Source of the DNA: Adenanthera pavonina
Taxonomy: Eukaryota; Streptophyta; Magnoliopsida; Fabales; Fabaceae
Assembly: GCA_026686845.1 (NCBI GenBank)
Contig: JAIVEN010000006.1
Span: 33,154,501-33,218,500, forward strand
Length of the DNA stretch: 64,000 nucleotides
Reading direction: 5' to 3'
The notes under the pieces were generated by a model. That model saw only the letters and a program-made list of their open reading frames with translations. It did not search any database and was not told the DNA's origin. This document shows, piece by piece, positions 23,881 through 34,719 of this stretch (position 1 is its first letter; the number at the start of each line of letters is the position of its first letter). A program made the translations under genes and the position numbers.

Positions 23881-24747
23881 ATCCAAAAAACCCTCGACAA
23901 ATAAATGTGCTTCAAGGGAAAAAAGGTGCTTGCTTGCGATGCCATTCATAACAATAAAGCACGGTCGTTTACTTCAGTTTTCTATCTTTTTCATTAGGTT
24001 TTTTGCCCCCTTTTTCATGTTTTCATTAACTCTGACCAATCAGGTTAAGCTAAATTGGATCGGTGTTGAAATGCTAAAGTTTGGTTTGGTTTTGGATAAA
24101 AGTTTAATCCAACTAAACCAATCTGTTTACCATATTTTAGGATATTTTTAATTCAGTTTTTAATAAATTTGATTTGGTTTCAAATTTCTTTGATATAATT
24201 TGGATTAGTTTGAATTATGTTAAAATTAATATTTTTATTAAAAAAATAATATTATTCTTCAAAAGCTAAATAAAAAATGTTTTTATATAAATATTTTATA
24301 AATAAAAATTATATTTAAATAATTTACTAAAATATCGACCTTTTATATAAGTAAAAATTTTATAAATTTTTTTATATAATTATTTATAACATCATATTTA
24401 TCTATATTCTTTTCTTAAGAGACTTTTATAAATATTTTTAATATGGTTATGGATGATCTTACTCATTATTGACTTATGTTATTGAGTAGTATAAATAGAA
24501 AATATGTTAAATAAAAAATATATTAAATAAGTATAGTAGTTGTATATAAAATGATAATAGATTGGTTCAATTGAGGCAAACTAAATTGAATTAGTTTTCA
24601 AACTATAAAAACTGAAGCAAAATCATACTTTAAGTTTTGATTGATTTGGTTAAGTTTCAGTCAAATGGGTTATAAACGCCTCTAATTATAAAACTTTGAA
24701 TTTTTGTTTTTAAAAAATAAGTGTCAAACTATTTTAACTGTGAATTT
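23881..24747. other. AT-rich intergenic, possible degraded MITE
   Basis: No gene is seen. Region 24040-24700 has related GGTTTGGTTTGG and GATTTGGTTAAG stretches at its two ends in opposite orientation, as in an old hAT-like MITE. Termini and target duplication could not be defined. Confidence 0.25.
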
Positions 24748-26419
24748 TATTGAATCAAGTGTTTTGATGATTCTAAACCAACCTTCAAGAGTCTGGAATA
24801 ATGATATCAAAGGTACACAAAAGGTTTCAATTGAAGAAATTCTGGAGAAATTCTGGAGAAATTAGTGCAAGGATAGATGTAAATTGTTTAGTAATGTTTT
24901 AATTTTAGTAAAAGACTTTGATTTGGTGAAAAAATATTTTAAAACCTTAATTCTATGCTAATTCATGGAATATTTGAAAAACACCCACCAACAGACGAAG
25001 TTTGAAAGGTTTACATTGATCTGCTATTTCGAAAATTCGAACTTTGCCTTTGGAAATTCGAATTTCGTATTAAAAATGAACAAATCTGAAGAGAGACTTC
25101 TCTGACAGACGAATTTTGTATTCCGAAAATTTGAACTTTGACCTATGTCTGAAAAGAGTCTTTCACTGACAGACGAACTTTGGTATTGAAAATTTGAATT
25201 TCATACAAAATGCAACCTATCAAAATTGAAAAAATTCGTCTGAAAGTATGTCAAAGTTCATTTGAAAACAAGTTTAGAAAGAGCTTTAAATTTACCCACT
25301 GATAGACGAACTTTGAACATGAAAATTCAAATTTTAGAAACAAAGCTTGTGAGTCTGTTGTGTTGATATGTTGACATATGAATGACAATATTCATAAATT
25401 CGAATTTTAAAGTAAGTCTGAAAAGAGGTCTCTCTGACAGACAAACTTTGAACTTTGAAAATTCGAATTTTCAATTTATGAACTATCGTGCCTCATTGAA
25501 TCAACTTTTGACAGACGAATTTAGGGGTTCCAAAATTTAAATTTCGAAGACACTGTAGCAAATTGAATTTACTGTTCACACTTAACAGAACAACTTTAAA
25601 TATGAAAATTCGTATGTTCCAACATAGAATCATTTTCTAAAGATGAAAATTCGAATTTTGCTTCATGACAGACGAACTTCGAGAGTTCAACGTTAAAGGC
25701 TATAACTTTCGGTTTTTGTGAAATTCGTCTGTTAACCAACTGAAATTCAAACTTTGTGTGTCAGAAGCATTAAATGCGGTTGGTGAATGGATAGTTTCTC
25801 AGTATAACCGTTGGGTAACGTCTCTAACGGCTAGATCTTATCTCTAACATTTAGTTGAGGCAGAAATCTATAAATAGAACTTTATTTGAAGATGTGGGTA
25901 ACGATTTTAACTTTGTATATACTGAAACTCTACCAAATTATCTACTCAAAGTCTCTTACTCTCACACTTCAATATTTGTACTCCAACTTTCATATTCACT
26001 CTGATTGAGAGAGTTTATTAGCTGTACACAATCTTATCTTCATCCGGAAGAAAGATTTTCTTGTGAGGGGTTATCACAAGGGATTGGGGAAGCACTAAGT
26101 GAGAGTGCAAAGAGTGAAAGTGTGAGCTCTAGAAACAGAGCATCAACTTTGTACTGAGGCATTTGCAAGAAGCCCACTGAATTCTTGCATAATAGTGAAA
26201 AATCTCAAGTGGTGACTTGGGGACTAGACGTAGGTCAAGTTGAGAGACCGAACCAGGATAAATACCTGAGTCTTCTCTTCCCTACTGCTACTTTTACTGT
26301 TTATTCATTTATACTCTGTTTTACCATTACACCTTGCTTTCTTCACTTTCTTAACGTTTTGGAGAAAACTTTTAATCTTCCTAATTCACCCCCCTTTTGG
26401 GAAGCCAGCTTATCCAACA
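24748..26419 (+). repeat. 5' LTR of the SIRE-type element
   Basis: It begins TATTGAATCAAG (TG changed to TA) and ends CCAACA. The upstream half holds about ten modules of GACAGACGAA plus near-palindromic GAAAATTCGAATTTC; a perfect 16-bp palindrome is at 25457-25472. A TATA box lies at 25869-25876. It resembles the 3' LTR closely. The main length difference is an extra stretch of about 40 bp near 26285-26340. Confidence 0.95.
25869..25876 (+). promoter_or_regulatory. LTR TATA box
   Basis: TATAAATA in the context CTATAAATAG, conserved in the 3' LTR at 36127-36134 and at the start of the window. It follows the module-rich part of the LTR, as expected for the U3 promoter. Confidence 0.6.
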
Positions 26420-26421
26420 AG

Positions 26422-26433
26422 TGGTATCAGAGC
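26422..26433 (+). other. Primer-binding site, initiator-Met tRNA
   Basis: TGGTATCAGAGC, an exact match to the common plant primer-binding site, two bases after the LTR end. Confidence 0.95.
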
Positions 26434-26486
26434 CCGGATTCCCAATCAAAGGATTTTATAGTCAGGGAATTACAATAGCTAGCTTT

Positions 26487-27641
26487 GGAGAAAGCATACT
26501 ATCAGAGGGAAATAACACAAATAGACCACCTGACTTCAGTGGAGAACACTATGGTTACTGGAAGATGAGGATACAAATTTATCTCCAATCCATTGATCTG
26601 AACATCTAGTCCGTCATCCAAAAAGGAGATTTTGTTCCAATAGTATTGTAGAATGATAGGAAGTACATAGAAAAGCCAGAAGCTGAATGGAATGAGGAAG
26701 ATAGAAGAAGAGTCTTGCTGAACTTCAAGGCAAAACACTGCTTGATCAGTGCTTTGAATCAAGACGAATTCTATAGGGTCTCACAATGCTCCACTGCCAA
26801 GGAAATGTGGGACACCTTGCAAATTGCTCATGAAGGAACAACTGGAGTTATAGAAAACAAACTAAATACATGCATAGGTGAATACGAAAGCTTCCGAATG
26901 GCTAAAGGAGAGAGTGTAAAAGAGCTACAGAAGAGATTCACCCTCATTGTGAATCAACTAAAGAGTTTGGGAAAGGAGTACACCCAAACAGAAAAGGTCA
27001 AAAAGATCCTCAGAGCTCTCCCTTTGGAATGGCAACCCAAAGTAACAGTAATAGAGGAAGCCAGAGGAGAATCAATGGCCTCTGTCACTGCTCTTTTTGG
27101 TAGCCTCGAGGAATATGAAGGAAAAATGAAGGCTCTCAAGGAGGCAGGACAAGATAGAAAGAAGAAAGGTCTTGCTCTGAAAGCTGCTGAGGAAAAAGAA
27201 GAAGAATCTGATGATAGAGATGAGCTAGATGAAGAAACTCTGGCCATGATGGTCAGAAAATTTGGAAGATTTTACAGCAAGAAGAGGAACAAGAAAATTT
27301 TCAAAAAGGGAGCAGCTGGAGATAGCAAGAGAGAAGCAAAAGAACCTGTCACTTGCTATGAGTGCAAAAAGTAGGGACATATCAAATGGGATTGTCCACA
27401 ATTCCTCAAGAAGCAAGAGAAAGAAAACAAAGCTACAGACAAAGGCAAGAAGAAAAGAGGTTACATTTCATCAATATGGGGCAACAGCTCAGATGAAGAA
27501 GAAGATGATGAAGATGAAATTGCCAACATCTGTCTGATGGCACTTGCCTCTGAAGAAGCTGAAATCCCATGCAATAGTGATCAAGAAGATGAGGTATATG
27601 AATCTGAACCTTCCTATTCTAAATTACTGGATGCTGCATGA
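26487..27641 (+). pseudogene. gag of the SIRE-type element
   Basis: One frame runs through the region with stops at 26607 (TAG), 26649 (TAG) and 27372 (TAG), ending at TGA 27639-27641. Motifs are RPPDFSGEHYGYWKMRI (the gag N-terminal domain), FKAKHCLISAL, KELQKRFTLIVNQL, LRALPLEWQPKVT and FGSLEEYEGKM. There is a lysine/glutamate-rich coiled stretch, then the zinc knuckle CYECKK-stop-GHIKWDC (CX2CX4HX4C), which the third stop interrupts, and an acidic tail. Gag would package element RNA. The stops at 26649 and 27372 are at the same codons as stops in the inverted copy at 537-1650. Confidence 0.9.
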
Positions 27642-28330
27642 TGAGTTTGTTAAGGTTTTTAAAGAATTGAAGCAAGCCAAGAAAAAGATTAACAAACTAG
27701 AATCATAATGCAACATCTCTGAAATTGCTTCTCTACCTATTGCTGAATCTGTTTGTTGTAAATCATGCATTGAACTAAAGCAAACCAATGAATATCTAGT
27801 GAAAAGCATGTCTAGGCTTACTAAAGGTGAAGATATGTTGTTTGCTTTAATGGGAAGTCAAAGAATATCACAGGGAAAGGCTGAACCTGGCTATGATCCT
27901 TGTGCAGTCAAAGAAAAGATAAGGAAAAAGAATCAGAATATATATATGAGACATTTTATGCGTGCTAGTGGCAATAGATAGAAAGAACATACTTCACAGC
28001 ACATTGAATCCTATGATCAACCAAGACATGCAAAACAAAAATATTATCTACATTGATTTCTTCCTGCATCTCAATCCAGCAGTTCCTTCATCACCTGTCA
28101 CTTCTTTAACAAGAAGGGACATATTTCCAGTTCATGTACTTTAAAGAAAAATGGACTTAACAGGAAGGTTAAGTGGGTTTCCAAAGGTACATCTGTATCT
28201 AGGGAAAAGACTAGTAATAGAAAAGGACCTAAGCAAATTTGGGTACCTAAAAAGAAAATATGAACCTTGTTTTGCAGGTTTGTCTTAAAGCTAAAAGGAG
28301 CAACAAATGGTATATGGACAGTGCTGCTCA
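27642..28330 (+). pseudogene. gag C-terminal linker, second knuckle and protease start
   Basis: After a frame change the sequence reads FKELKQAKKKINKLES and KSCIELKQTNEYLVKSMSRL, a coiled coil typical of SIRE gag. A second, degraded knuckle follows (CHFFNKKGHISSSC, second cysteine lost), then WVPKK. At 28300-28330 the aspartic protease entry WYMDS is followed by AA rather than GC, and the frame shifts; family members read DSGCS at this active site. The protease is therefore inactive as written. Confidence 0.75.
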
Positions 28331-29830
28331 AGCCGTATGACTAGTGGTAAGGAGAAGTTCATCATTCTTAGAGATAAGAAAGGAGGAAAGATGACCTTTG
28401 GAGGTGACCAATATGGTAAAATAGTTGGCATTAGCATTATGGAGAAGAATCCTGAAACATCCATTGAAGAGGTGCTATTTGTAATTGGTATCAACCACAA
28501 TCTGCTAAGTGTGAATCAGACATGTGACAAAGGAAACAGGGTACTGTTTGACTCGAAGTTCTGCCTGGTCATCAGAAAAAGTGATCACAAAGTAATTCTC
28601 AAAGCTCAAAGGGATGGTAACTGCTATACTATTGATCTTGATGAACTTCCTTCCTTAGATTCTGTCTGCTTGATTAGCCAGGATAATGATAGTTGGTTGT
28701 GGCATAGAAGATTAGCTCATGTTAATATGAATCAACTATCAAAACTGGTTAAAAATGAGTTAGTCACTGGCATACCAAAAATCACTTTTGAAAAAGATAA
28801 AGAATGTGATGCTTGCCTAAGAGGAAAACAAACTAAATCTTCTTTTAAATCTAAAAACGTAGTCACCACAACCAGACCACTAGAACTACTGCATATGGAT
28901 CTGATTGGTCCATCTAGGGTAAAAAGCATTAGTGAAATCTGTATGTGCTTGTAATTGTGGATGATTACTCTAAATTTACTTGGACACTATTTCTTTCCTC
29001 TAAAAGTGATACATTTGATGCATTTGTAACCTTAGCTAAGAAAGTGTAAAATGAGAAAGGTATTTCTGTTGTGTCTATCAGGTCAAATCATGGAGGAGAG
29101 TTTGAGAATTCATACTTCCTGAAGTACTATGATGAGCATGGAATTGATCACAACTTCTTAGCTCCAAGAACTCCTCAACAAAATGGAGCAGTGGAAAGGA
29201 AGAACAGAACAATTGGAGAGATGGCAAGAGCAATGCTGAATAAAAAGGAACTCTCTCAAGTATTCTGGGCTGATGCAGTAAACACAATAAGCTACATCAT
29301 AAATAGAGCCTACATTAGACCAATCCTTGGGAAGACTCCTTATGAGCTGTACAAAAGAAGAAAGCCAAATCTCTCACATCTATATGTGTTCGGCTACAAG
29401 TGCTTCATCCACAATAATGGAAAGGAGAATCTGGGTAAAGTTGATGCCAAATCTGATGAAGGTATATTTCTGAGCTATTATAGTAGAAGTAAGGCATATA
29501 GAGTTTTTAATAAAAGGTCTAAATTAGTAGAAGAATCTGTGCATGTAGTATTCATTGAAAATGAAACTGTTTCCAAACATGTCACTATAAGGATGATCTT
29601 ATTTCAAACTTTAAAATTTTAGATCTTTCTGATGAAGGTAAAATTGAACCTCCAAAAATATCTGAATCTATTAACATATAGGAAGATATTCAGAAGAAAG
29701 ACTTTGAGGATGAATATAATGAAAACGTGTCTCAAGAACTCCCTAGAGCCTAGAGATATCAAAGGAATCATCATGTTGATCAAGTGATAGGGGATGTTCA
29801 AGAGAAAGTTAAAATCAAAAAATAGTTAAG
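28307..29830 (+). pseudogene. copia protease end, GAG-pre-integrase and integrase
   Basis: 28307-28925 gives the end of protease and the GAG-pre-integrase zinc-binding part: WLWHRRLAHVN and CDACLRGKQ (the HHCC ligands). The integrase core starts at HMDLIGPSR (first Asp). After a frame change comes VLVIVDDYSKFTW, then IRSNHGGEF and PQQNGAVERKNRT (Glu present). The second catalytic position is Asn (AAT) where the family has Asp. A stop also lies near 29047 (KKV-TAA-NEKG). FWADAVNTISYIINR, GKTPYELYKRRKP and DEGIFLSYYSRSKAYRVFN follow. The frame ends at 29622. Related coding to about 29850 (VDQVIGDVQE) would lead into the reverse transcriptase. Confidence 0.92.
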
Positions 29831-29854
29831 GGATCAAATGATAAACTGTGCTTT

Positions 29855-30902
29855 TGTTAGATAAGCTGGCTTCCCAAAGGGGGGTGAATTGGAAAGATTG
29901 AAAATTTTCTGCAAAAAGTCAAGAAAGTGAAGAAAGCAAAGTATGATGATGAAACAGAATATAAATGAGTAAACTATAAAAGTAGTAGTAGGGAAGAGAA
30001 GACTCAGATATTTATCCTGGTTCGGTCTATCCACTTGACCTACATCCAGTCCTCAAGTCACCACTTGAGATTTTTCACTATTATGCAAGAATTTAGTGGG
30101 CTTCTTGCAAATACCTCAGTACAAAGTTGATGCTCTATTTCTAGAGCTCACTCTTTCACTCTATGCACTCTTACTAAGTGCTTCTCAATTCCTTATGATA
30201 TCTCCTCACAAGAAAATCTTTCTTCCAGATGAAGATAAGATTGTTTACAATGAATAAACTCTCTTTAACAGAGTGAATATGAAAGTTGGAGTACAAATAT
30301 TACAGTGTGAGAGTAAGAGACTTTGAGTAGATGATTTGACAGAGTTTCAGTATATACAAAGTTAAAATCGTTACCCACAACTTCAAATGATATTATATTT
30401 ATAGATTTAGGTCACAACTATACGTTAGAGACAAAATCTATCCGTTGGAGAAGTTATCCAACGGTTATTCTGAAAAACTATCCGTTCACCAACTGCATTT
30501 AATGCTTCTGACATTCTGAAATTCGAATTTTAGTTGGTCAACAGACGAATTTTGCAAAAACCGAAGGCTAAAGACTTCAACGTTGAATATCTGAAGTTTA
30601 TCTGTCATGAAGCAAAGTTCAAATTTTGATCTTTGGAAATTGTTTCTGTATTGTGACATATGAATTTTCATGTTTGAAGACGTTCTGTTAAGTGTGAACA
30701 GTATTTTCAATTTGCTACAGTGCCTTCGAAATTTGAATTTTGAACCCCAAAATTTGTCTGTCCGTAACTGGTTTATAAGGCACAGTAGTTCATCTAATTC
30801 GAAATTCGAATTTTCAAAGGGCAAAGTTCGTCTGTCAGAGAGACCTCTTTTCAAACTTACTTCAAAATTCAAATTTATAAATACTGTCATTCGTATGTCA
30901 AT
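29855..30902 (-). mobile_element. Inverted SIRE-type LTR fragment replacing RT
   Basis: The left end TGTTAGATAAGCTGGCTTCC is the reverse complement of the family LTR's 3' end. The fragment then follows the LTR backwards through GACTCAGATATTTATCCTGG, the reversed TATA region and the module region. It stops near GTCATTCGTATGTCAA, about 1050 of 1600 bp, lacking the LTR's first third. To its right pol resumes at LYLAASRSDIMF. No target duplication can be shown because one end is lost. Confidence 0.9.
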
Positions 30903-30903
30903 A

Positions 30904-31547
30904 ATTTGTACCTAGCTGCCAGTAGATCTGACATCATGTTTAGTGTCTGTATGTGTGCAAGGTTCCAGTCATGTCCTAAGGAAACACATGCAACTGCTGT
31001 GAAGCGTATCTTTAGATATCTTATTGGAACATCACAGATGGGTCTTTGGTATCCAAAGGGCAATGGAGAAGATCTCAAAGGATACACTGATGCTGACTTT
31101 GCTGGATCCAAAACTGACAGACAAAGTACAAGTGGAACGTGTTAGTTTCTTGGAGGATCTTTGATTTCATGGTTTAGCAAGGAGTAAAACAATGTGGCCT
31201 TATCCACGGCAGCAGCTGAATATGTTGTGGCTGGAAGCTGTTGTGCCCAAATCATCTGGATGAAATAGCAGCTTGAAGATCTTGAGGTTGAGATGAAGGA
31301 AATACCAATAATGTGTGACAACCAAAGTGCCATTAATATTACAAAGAATCCTGTCATGCATTCAAGGACAAAACATATTGAAGTTAAGCACCACTTCATA
31401 AGGGATCATGTTCTGAAAGGAGAAATCATATTAGAATACATCCTAACAGAGGATCAAGTTGCTGACATCTTGACAAAGCCTCTATCAGAAGATAGACATT
31501 ACAAAATCATGAGAGAATTGGGTATGGTAAATCCCAATGAATTGTAA
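30904..31547 (+). pseudogene. copia RNase H region of the SIRE-type element
   Basis: One frame carries LYLAASRSDIMFSVCMCARF, KRIFRYLIGT, LWYPKG, GYTDADFAGSKTDRQS, then after stops AEYVVAGSCCAQIIWMK, CDNQSAINITKNPV, RTKHIEVKHHFIRDHV and VADILTKPL. The RNase H acidic residues (DADFAG, AEY, CDNQ) are present. In-frame stops are TAG at 31143, a TAA near 31186 and a TAG near 31268. The frame ends at TAA 31545-31547. It normally follows reverse transcriptase directly; here it follows the inverted LTR fragment. Confidence 0.92.
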
Positions 31548-31739
31548 GTAAATCCTTGTGCATCTTTGTTTTTAGATTTTCTAACAGTAAATTAATTCTA
31601 ACTTAAGCATCGGAGAAAGTTTAATGTAAGTTGCAGGTGCTCCTCATGAGTTTAAATGACAGTAGATCTGAAAAATGGAGCAAATCAGAATGGAACAGTC
31701 AAAAGGAGAAAGAGACAGAAAGAAATCTGAGTTTTGGAT

Positions 31740-32345
31740 CCATTCTGTAAGTTTTTAAAAGTTGAAATTCGTATTTTAATTGTTTGTTAGACGAATTTTC
31801 TTGATAAATTGTGTTTTTGAACGAGTGAGCATGTTCAACATTCGAATTCAGATGCCCAACAGATGAACTTCAGCTTGGAATAGTTCTCGGTGGTCCCTCG
31901 AAATTTGTCTGTTGGTCCTTAAAAGTTTGAATTTTCAAAAATAAAAGATTCAATGTTATCTTTGTCCAACATGATGTTTGTACAAATGTCCATTTCATAA
32001 CATACGTATGTTGGAGAACCTTTACAAAGTGTAGAAATTCGAATTTCTGATTCAAAATTTGTCTATTGGAACATGCTCATAATGTTGAATCTCTGAAAGA
32101 CGAATTTTCATGTGCATAATTCATCTGTTGTTTGTTGCATTGATTATTGCTTGATGCTTGCTCTTCGAAATTTGAACTTTGTTGAAATAAAGTTTATCTG
32201 TTCATCTTATGTTGCTTGGACCAAGCCTCTGTCAGACGAACTTTCAGAAGAAAATTCGTCTATTAGTAAGCTTTGCTGGATGGTTTAACTTGTAACTGCT
32301 CGAAGTTCAAATTTTGACCTCTCAAAATTCGTCTGTCAGACGGTT
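31740..32345 (+). repeat. LTR-like GACGAA / TTCGAA modules in the internal spacer
   Basis: Between pol and the third frame lie at least eight copies of the motifs typical of this family's LTRs: GTTAGACGAATTTTC, GAAATTCGAATTTC, CTGAAAGACGAATTTTC, CTCTGTCAGACGAACTTTC, AAAATTCGTCTGTCAG and others, in both orientations. It does not read as a colinear LTR copy. Confidence 0.75.
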
Positions 32346-32535
32346 ACACATGTTAAAACCAACAATTTTTTTTTGAACAGACGCAACCCTACTCATCTCA
32401 CCTTTGAGTCTGTTCAAATCCTCTCTTCAATGCTCTTCAATTCTGATCGTAAATCTTCATTTTCCACCATTTAAACTCCTTTTCTCTTCCTATAAACCCA
32501 TTCTCAGCTTCATTCTGAAACATTCATCCACGAAA

Positions 32536-34719
32536 ATGACTAGAGTAAAGAATCCAGAAGTTGGAAAGGGAAAGGCACGACCAAAGAGAATAGTCAAATC
32601 CTAATACTCAAAGGAGGGTGAAAAATCGAAGAGAAAAGCCGAATCAAGCAAGACAACTCCCTCCAAATGACATAAAACAACTCCAAAGGCCAAATCAAAG
32701 AAAGCTGGACTTTCTTCACCGAAGAAAACAGAGCCTTCGGTTCCTGTTCCTGCTGCTGTTGCTTCCACCTCCACCTCCAGTACTGAATCTGGAGAATACC
32801 AACTTACAACAATGCCACTATGGAGCACTCCTCAGATTTAGGAGGAATACTCAACCAAGTTTGCAAGTGAAAAGGTAATCAAGCCTCATTGTGTGAACAT
32901 GGAAGATTTCTTAGTCTCTAACAATTTTGATGCTGGGATATGGATGTTGAGATATAAGAATCTGTTAGAGATATTGGAGAGGTATGATGATGAAGTGGTT
33001 AAGACATGGTACGCCTCTCTGAAGTACAACAGCAAGAAGAAGAAGTGGGAGGTCAATTTGAGATCAAGGACCATCTGGCTCACAGATGAAACTTTTAATG
33101 AAGTGTTGGAAATCCCGGGGCAAGATGGCCTTAAGATTGACATCACTGCTTCTGGGTATATGGATGAGGCAGAGACTGCTGATGAAGAAAGTGACCCCTT
33201 TTTGAACTACAAGGAAAGCACAATCCTGAACACTTTGATCAGAAGAAAGGAAAATAGGCCAACCATAAATTTGCTGAAGCCCACTGACCTCAGTGCTCAA
33301 GTGAGGATCCTACACTGCGTAGTGTCTAGGATTATCTTCAACAAAGGAGGTAGCTTCAATCTGATCACAAGGGCAGAGGCACATGTGATGGCAGCAATCA
33401 TGCATGGGAAGCTCATCAATATGGGACATATCATTCTCCAACGCATGATCAAGGCAAGGGATCAGAGGAAAGACTCTACACTCCCCTATGCAGCAATTAT
33501 TTCTAGAATTTTACAATATGCTAGAATTCAGCACCTTGAAAAAGGAAAAGGGAAGCCCACTGAGATTTTCATGGAAGAGGAACTACAAAGAATGAGGATT
33601 GAGAGAAATAAAGGAAGATGGATTGGGAAGGGAGTAGGAAAATCTGAAGATCTCTTCTTTATTGAAGATGCCTTCCTACAGCAAGAAGGTACCTCTGAGG
33701 CTCCTGCAAGACCTACACCTCAGCCTTCTCAGCCTGTCCCATCTCCATCTCTGCCTGCTCACATTCCATCTACTCCTTCCTCTCGTGCCAAACCAACCAA
33801 GATCACTGAGTTGTATGACAGTCTGTCTACACTCATATTAAGCATCAGGGATAAACAAAATGCCAAATTTGCTTATCTACAAGATCAGATCCATCAGTTG
33901 GCCAAGAACATGAAGGTGGTTGCTGATGCATATGAAGACTTTCGAAATGCCATTCCTGCTACTTCAGCTCCACCTTAGCCAGGGTCCTCTGAGCCTACAA
34001 AGTCTCTAACTCCTGAGCCTCCAAGTCCCTTTGAGCTAGCCTTTTCTGAACATGATAATGCTATAGATGATACTAAGATTGCTGGTACACTGAACACACC
34101 AAGTCCTGGTCCTCCCTTGGACTGTGGTATGGAAGAAGAAGGCCCTCAGGATTCAAGCTCTCATGACCATATTCCAGCAGATGCTCAAGAGTCAATCCTG
34201 TCCCAGTAGGAATCTGAGCAAGTAGAAAGATTAGTGGCAGCCATCTCCTCTTCACCATTCATGCAGGCTGCCCTAAATGAAGAAAGGATCATTGTGCCTT
34301 TTGTTGATTTGGAAGGCATTGCACACAATGCTCTCTTACAAGCTCAGAAAAGAAGGCTTGAAGAAATGTTTCCTCCTCCTGCTCCTTCACATGTTACATA
34401 TTATGGTTTCTCGGAGGAAAGAAGGGCACAATTGGCAGTTACAAGGCAAGAACTTTCTAAACTTCTTGAGATTTCTAATGATGAAGATGTAGACACAAGT
34501 TCTGAAGTTTCTAGGTCTTTGCCAAAGCTCAATCCAGAAATGTCATTTGTTCCTATGCCTCTTCAAGCCATTCCACTGTCTGAGATCCCTCCTCCTGCTG
34601 ATTTTGTTCACCTTCCTGATGATGCCAAAAAGGGGGAGAAGAGTGAGCAAACTAGAAAGTCTGTTGTTGAGCCTTCTGGAAAGACTTATAGCAAGAAGAC
34701 CAAGTTAAAGAAAAAGTGA
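32536..34719 (+). pseudogene. Third open frame of the SIRE-type element (plant transposon protein type)
   Basis: A single frame of about 727 codons runs from ATG 32536 (MTRVKNPEVGKGKARPKR) to TGA 34717-34719. It is broken by stops at 32602 (TAA), about 32668 (TGA), about 32839 (TAG), 33976 (TAG) and 34207 (TAG). The start is Lys/Ser/Pro rich. The globular part (32893-33660) has WYASLKYNSKKKKWEVNLR, RSRTIWLTDETFNEVLEIPG and RAEAHVMAAIMHGKLINMGH, which resembles the family often labelled putative plant transposon protein. Next come a Pro/Ser-rich linker and a C-terminal helical region with a Lys-rich end. Extra frames after pol are known in SIRE elements and have been called envelope-like; I see no clear signal peptide or membrane anchor here. 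Its role is unknown. Confidence 0.8.

Noticed and set aside
24990..25760. CRISPR-like array from the regular GACAGACGAA boxes
   Set aside because: Spacing is irregular, boxes vary, the sequence is in a plant LTR with TSDs, and no cas genes exist.
26954..27247. Serine-rich minus-strand frame opposite gag
   Set aside because: It is the shadow of the Lys/Glu-rich gag segment on the other strand.
32536..34719. A retroviral-type envelope gene in the SIRE element
   Set aside because: No signal peptide, transmembrane segment or fusion-like motif can be seen; the position alone does not justify the name.
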